Source of the DNA: Methanoregula sp. | Lineage (GTDB): Archaea; Halobacteriota; Methanomicrobia; Methanomicrobiales; Methanospirillaceae | Direction: 5' to 3' | Length of the DNA: 5,386 bases | Assembly (NCBI GenBank): GCA_003136075.1 | Contig: PNBP01000188.1 | Span: forward strand, 3,640-9,025 | Shown: one piece after another, positions 3,967-5,386 of the stretch | Layout: every line of letters starts with the position of its first letter | Position numbering within the stretch: position 1 is the first letter of the stretch | The notes under the pieces: model-generated | Told to the model about the DNA's origin: nothing | The model's input: only the letters and a program-made list of their open reading frames with translations | Database searches by the model: none | Translations under genes and position numbers: made by a program

Positions 3967-4730
3967 TGAGAATACCCGAATCTTTAAAAACAGATTATTT
4001 TGCAATTAGTTATTCCACTATTTTCTTGTTTTTAGGATCATTATGCATATTATATGCTATTTTAAGGGTGTTTTACTGGGATTATCGGGATGTAAAATTA
4101 CTATCAGGGATTGGTCTGCTTATTCTCATTATGGGATTAACTCTGCGGTACAAACCAGAGCGACCAATATTGGGCATTCTTGGCTTTTTAACCGCTTTAC
4201 TCTCAGTTCTCTTGTATTATTTTATTGTAAACTCCTCTCCAGAATGGCTCACTCTGATTTTTGCCGTGGGACTATCTCTCATGATCACTGAGTTGTTCAA
4301 TCTCAATCCCCCGGTAGATCTACGGCTCGAACTCTCCGCATTCTCTCGGAATCTGAAAGATGATCTCAAGGTATTTATGAAATCCGAATCGGCTGGGGAT
4401 TCCGGACAAATCGAAGACCTTGCCGAAATGGCGATAGATATCTGGCGTTTGGAGAGAAAAGTTACAAAATTAAAAGAGCATTTCCCGGACTACCAGAGTC
4501 TTCCGTTAGAGAATTCCATCAGCCGCATGAAACGGGTGCTCCAAAAGCATGCGATTGAGGTTATCGATTATACTAATCAGAAGTACAACGAAGGGTTAAA
4601 TGTGGAAATTTTATCTGTTGAGAAGGATAGCACACTACTTGAATCAATTATCAAAGAGACTATAGAACCGGCAATTTTGCATAAGGGAAAGCTATTGAAG
4701 AAATCTAAAATTATCGTTCTGGAAAAATAG
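3966..4730 (+). CDS. Four-helix membrane protein with GrpE-like cytosolic tail
   Basis: This 254-residue protein has hydrophobic segments at about 13-34, 43-60, 66-88 and 92-112. A charged soluble part follows from about 115 to 254. Within it, RLERKVTKLKEHFPDY (161-176) is helical or coiled-coil-like. The end resembles the beta-wing region of GrpE-type exchange factors: a VLQKHAIEVIDY strand, LNVEILSVEKD, then ETIEPAILHKGKLLKKSKII and a final VLEK. GrpE-like factors release ADP from Hsp70. The gene lies 11 bp before an Hsp70 gene on the same transcript, the expected neighbour. The similarity is by eye and short, so the exchange-factor role is inference. With an even number of helices both ends should lie on one side, the cytosol if the tail meets Hsp70. 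An in-frame stop six bases upstream makes the ATG at 3966 the first possible start. No ribosome binding site is seen. Confidence 0.75.
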   Translation: MRIPESLKTDYFAISYSTIFLFLGSLCILYAILRVFYWDYRDVKLLSGIGLLILIMGLTLRYKPERPILGILGFLTALLSVLLYYFIVNSSPEWLTLIFAVGLSLMITELFNLNPPVDLRLELSAFSRNLKDDLKVFMKSESAGDSGQIEDLAEMAIDIWRLERKVTKLKEHFPDYQSLPLENSISRMKRVLQKHAIEVIDYTNQKYNEGLNVEILSVEKDSTLLESIIKETIEPAILHKGKLLKKSKIIVLEK

Positions 4731-4736
4731 GGAGAT
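4731..4736 (+). promoter_or_regulatory. GGAGAT ribosome binding site of the Hsp70 gene
   Basis: GGAGAT begins directly after the membrane-protein stop codon and lies five bases before the Hsp70 ATG at 4742, fixing that start. The tight spacing indicates co-translation of the two genes. Confidence 0.65.
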
Positions 4737-4741
4737 ACGCT

Positions 4742-5386
4742 ATGAATAATCAAAATATCCTGATAGGTATCGATTTAGGCACTACGAATTCAGAAATTGC
4801 AGCGAATACCGGTGATGAGATCGAGATAGTTAAGAATATTTTTGGTTATGAGTTTACACCGTCTGTTTTTGGTATTGATAAATCAAAAAACAAGGTCGTG
4901 GGTAAAAAAGCATACGAAAAATTGTTCAAGGAAACGACGGAGGATGAGATCAATAATTACAAGGCTGAGGTAAAACGGATCATCGGTACTCCGGAAAAAG
5001 TCTTTTTTCCCCGCATTGACCAGCAATTCTCTGCTGAAGAGATATCTGCCGAGATCTTAAAAAACCTCAAGGAGGATCTTCTTAGAAAGCATCCAGAATT
5101 TCCGGTAAATGCAGCAGTCATTACAATTCCAGCCTCTTTTGATACCACCCAAGCCGAAGCAACAAAAAGAGCAGGGAATCTTGCAGGCTTCAGATACATT
5201 GTGCTACTCCAAGAACCCATTGCAGCGGCATTCGCGTATGGCTACAACAATGCAGGGAACATGAACATCCTCGTCTATGATTTGGGTGGGGGGACATTTG
5301 ATGTCGCGCTACTCTCCTCAAAGAATGGGAGGTTGTCGGTGCTCAGTCATAATGGTGATAACTTCCTCGGAGGTAAGGATATCGAC
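4742..5386 (+). CDS. Atypical Hsp70 (DnaK-like) chaperone, 3' end cut by window edge
   Basis: The visible 215 residues are the first part of an Hsp70 nucleotide-binding domain. Motifs appear in order: phosphate-1 loop IGIDLGTTNS (8-17), K78 in VKRIIG at the position of the catalytic lysine of DnaK, AVITIPASFDTTQAEATKRAG (125-145), the LQEPIAAAFAYG connect region (156-167), and phosphate-2 loop VYDLGGGTFDVALL (178-191). Near the edge DnaK has NGDTHLGGEDFD, but this protein has NGDNFLGGKDID (204-215). N207 thus replaces the threonine equivalent to DnaK T199, and K212 replaces the glutamate. This, and the replacement of the usual CVA after LGTTNS, places it among divergent Hsp70 paralogues and not housekeeping DnaK. 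Other ATPase residues are intact. The substrate-binding domain lies outside the window. It follows the GrpE-like membrane gene by 11 bp, and the J-domain gene lies divergently upstream, so it probably works with both. Confidence 0.95.
   Translation, partial: MNNQNILIGIDLGTTNSEIAANTGDEIEIVKNIFGYEFTPSVFGIDKSKNKVVGKKAYEKLFKETTEDEINNYKAEVKRIIGTPEKVFFPRIDQQFSAEEISAEILKNLKEDLLRKHPEFPVNAAVITIPASFDTTQAEATKRAGNLAGFRYIVLLQEPIAAAFAYGYNNAGNMNILVYDLGGGTFDVALLSSKNGRLSVLSHNGDNFLGGKDID

Noticed and set aside
4043..4291. 82-codon plus-strand frame inside the membrane-protein gene
   Set aside because: It is a shifted frame of a gene with clear membrane helices and a coupled Hsp70 neighbour; no ribosome binding site.
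4957..5220. 87-codon minus-strand frame inside the Hsp70 gene
   Set aside because: It is antisense to unmistakable Hsp70 motifs.
1..5386. tRNA, rRNA or other structured RNA genes
   Set aside because: I saw no tRNA-like arms or rRNA sequence on either strand.

Overview
The window reads like a piece of a methanogenic euryarchaeon, most likely Methanomicrobiales (a Methanoregula-like genome is my guess). The reasons are an MTH865-family protein, a methanogen-type iron-sulfur flavoprotein, GGTGA/GAGGTGA ribosome binding sites, T-tract terminators and AT-rich TATA boxes. The genus is inference; the archaeal reading is well supported.

Left part (1-2132). A minus-strand gene of unknown function runs off the left edge (1-335). 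A divergent promoter region of about 130 bp separates it from a tight plus-strand redox operon. That operon encodes an MTH865-like protein with an extra cysteine-containing N-terminal part (466-864), a PNPOx-type FMN-binding split-barrel protein (898-1302) and an iron-sulfur flavoprotein (1324-1986). Behind it lies a 114-bp in-frame duplicate of the 3' end of the split-barrel gene (2011-2124), then a T-tract.

Middle part (2198-3088). A complete SRAP (YedK/HMCES-type) abasic-site DNA-protein crosslinking gene (2198-2866) ends exactly against the end of a small minus-strand zinc-ribbon reading frame. That frame looks like the decayed gene that once followed the J-domain gene, because a perfect ribosome binding site abuts the J-gene stop codon.

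Right part (3089-5386). This AT-richer stretch holds three chaperone-type genes. A minus-strand protein has a C-terminal J domain with an intact HPD (3089-3685). A divergent plus-strand pair encodes a membrane protein whose cytosolic tail resembles a GrpE-like nucleotide exchange factor (3966-4730) and an atypical Hsp70 (4742 to the edge). Together these would make a complete Hsp70 / J-protein / exchange-factor set, with the exchange factor tethered to the membrane. This is the most interesting candidate system in the window.

The J gene is bracketed by two direct repeats of about 118-120 bp (2895-3012 and 3847-3966), with a 72-bp core that is 70/72 identical. Each repeat holds an antisense zinc-ribbon fragment and the same TATA-like element. 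The right copy ends on the start codon of the membrane protein and may be its leaderless promoter. The left copy would drive transcription antisense to the J operon.
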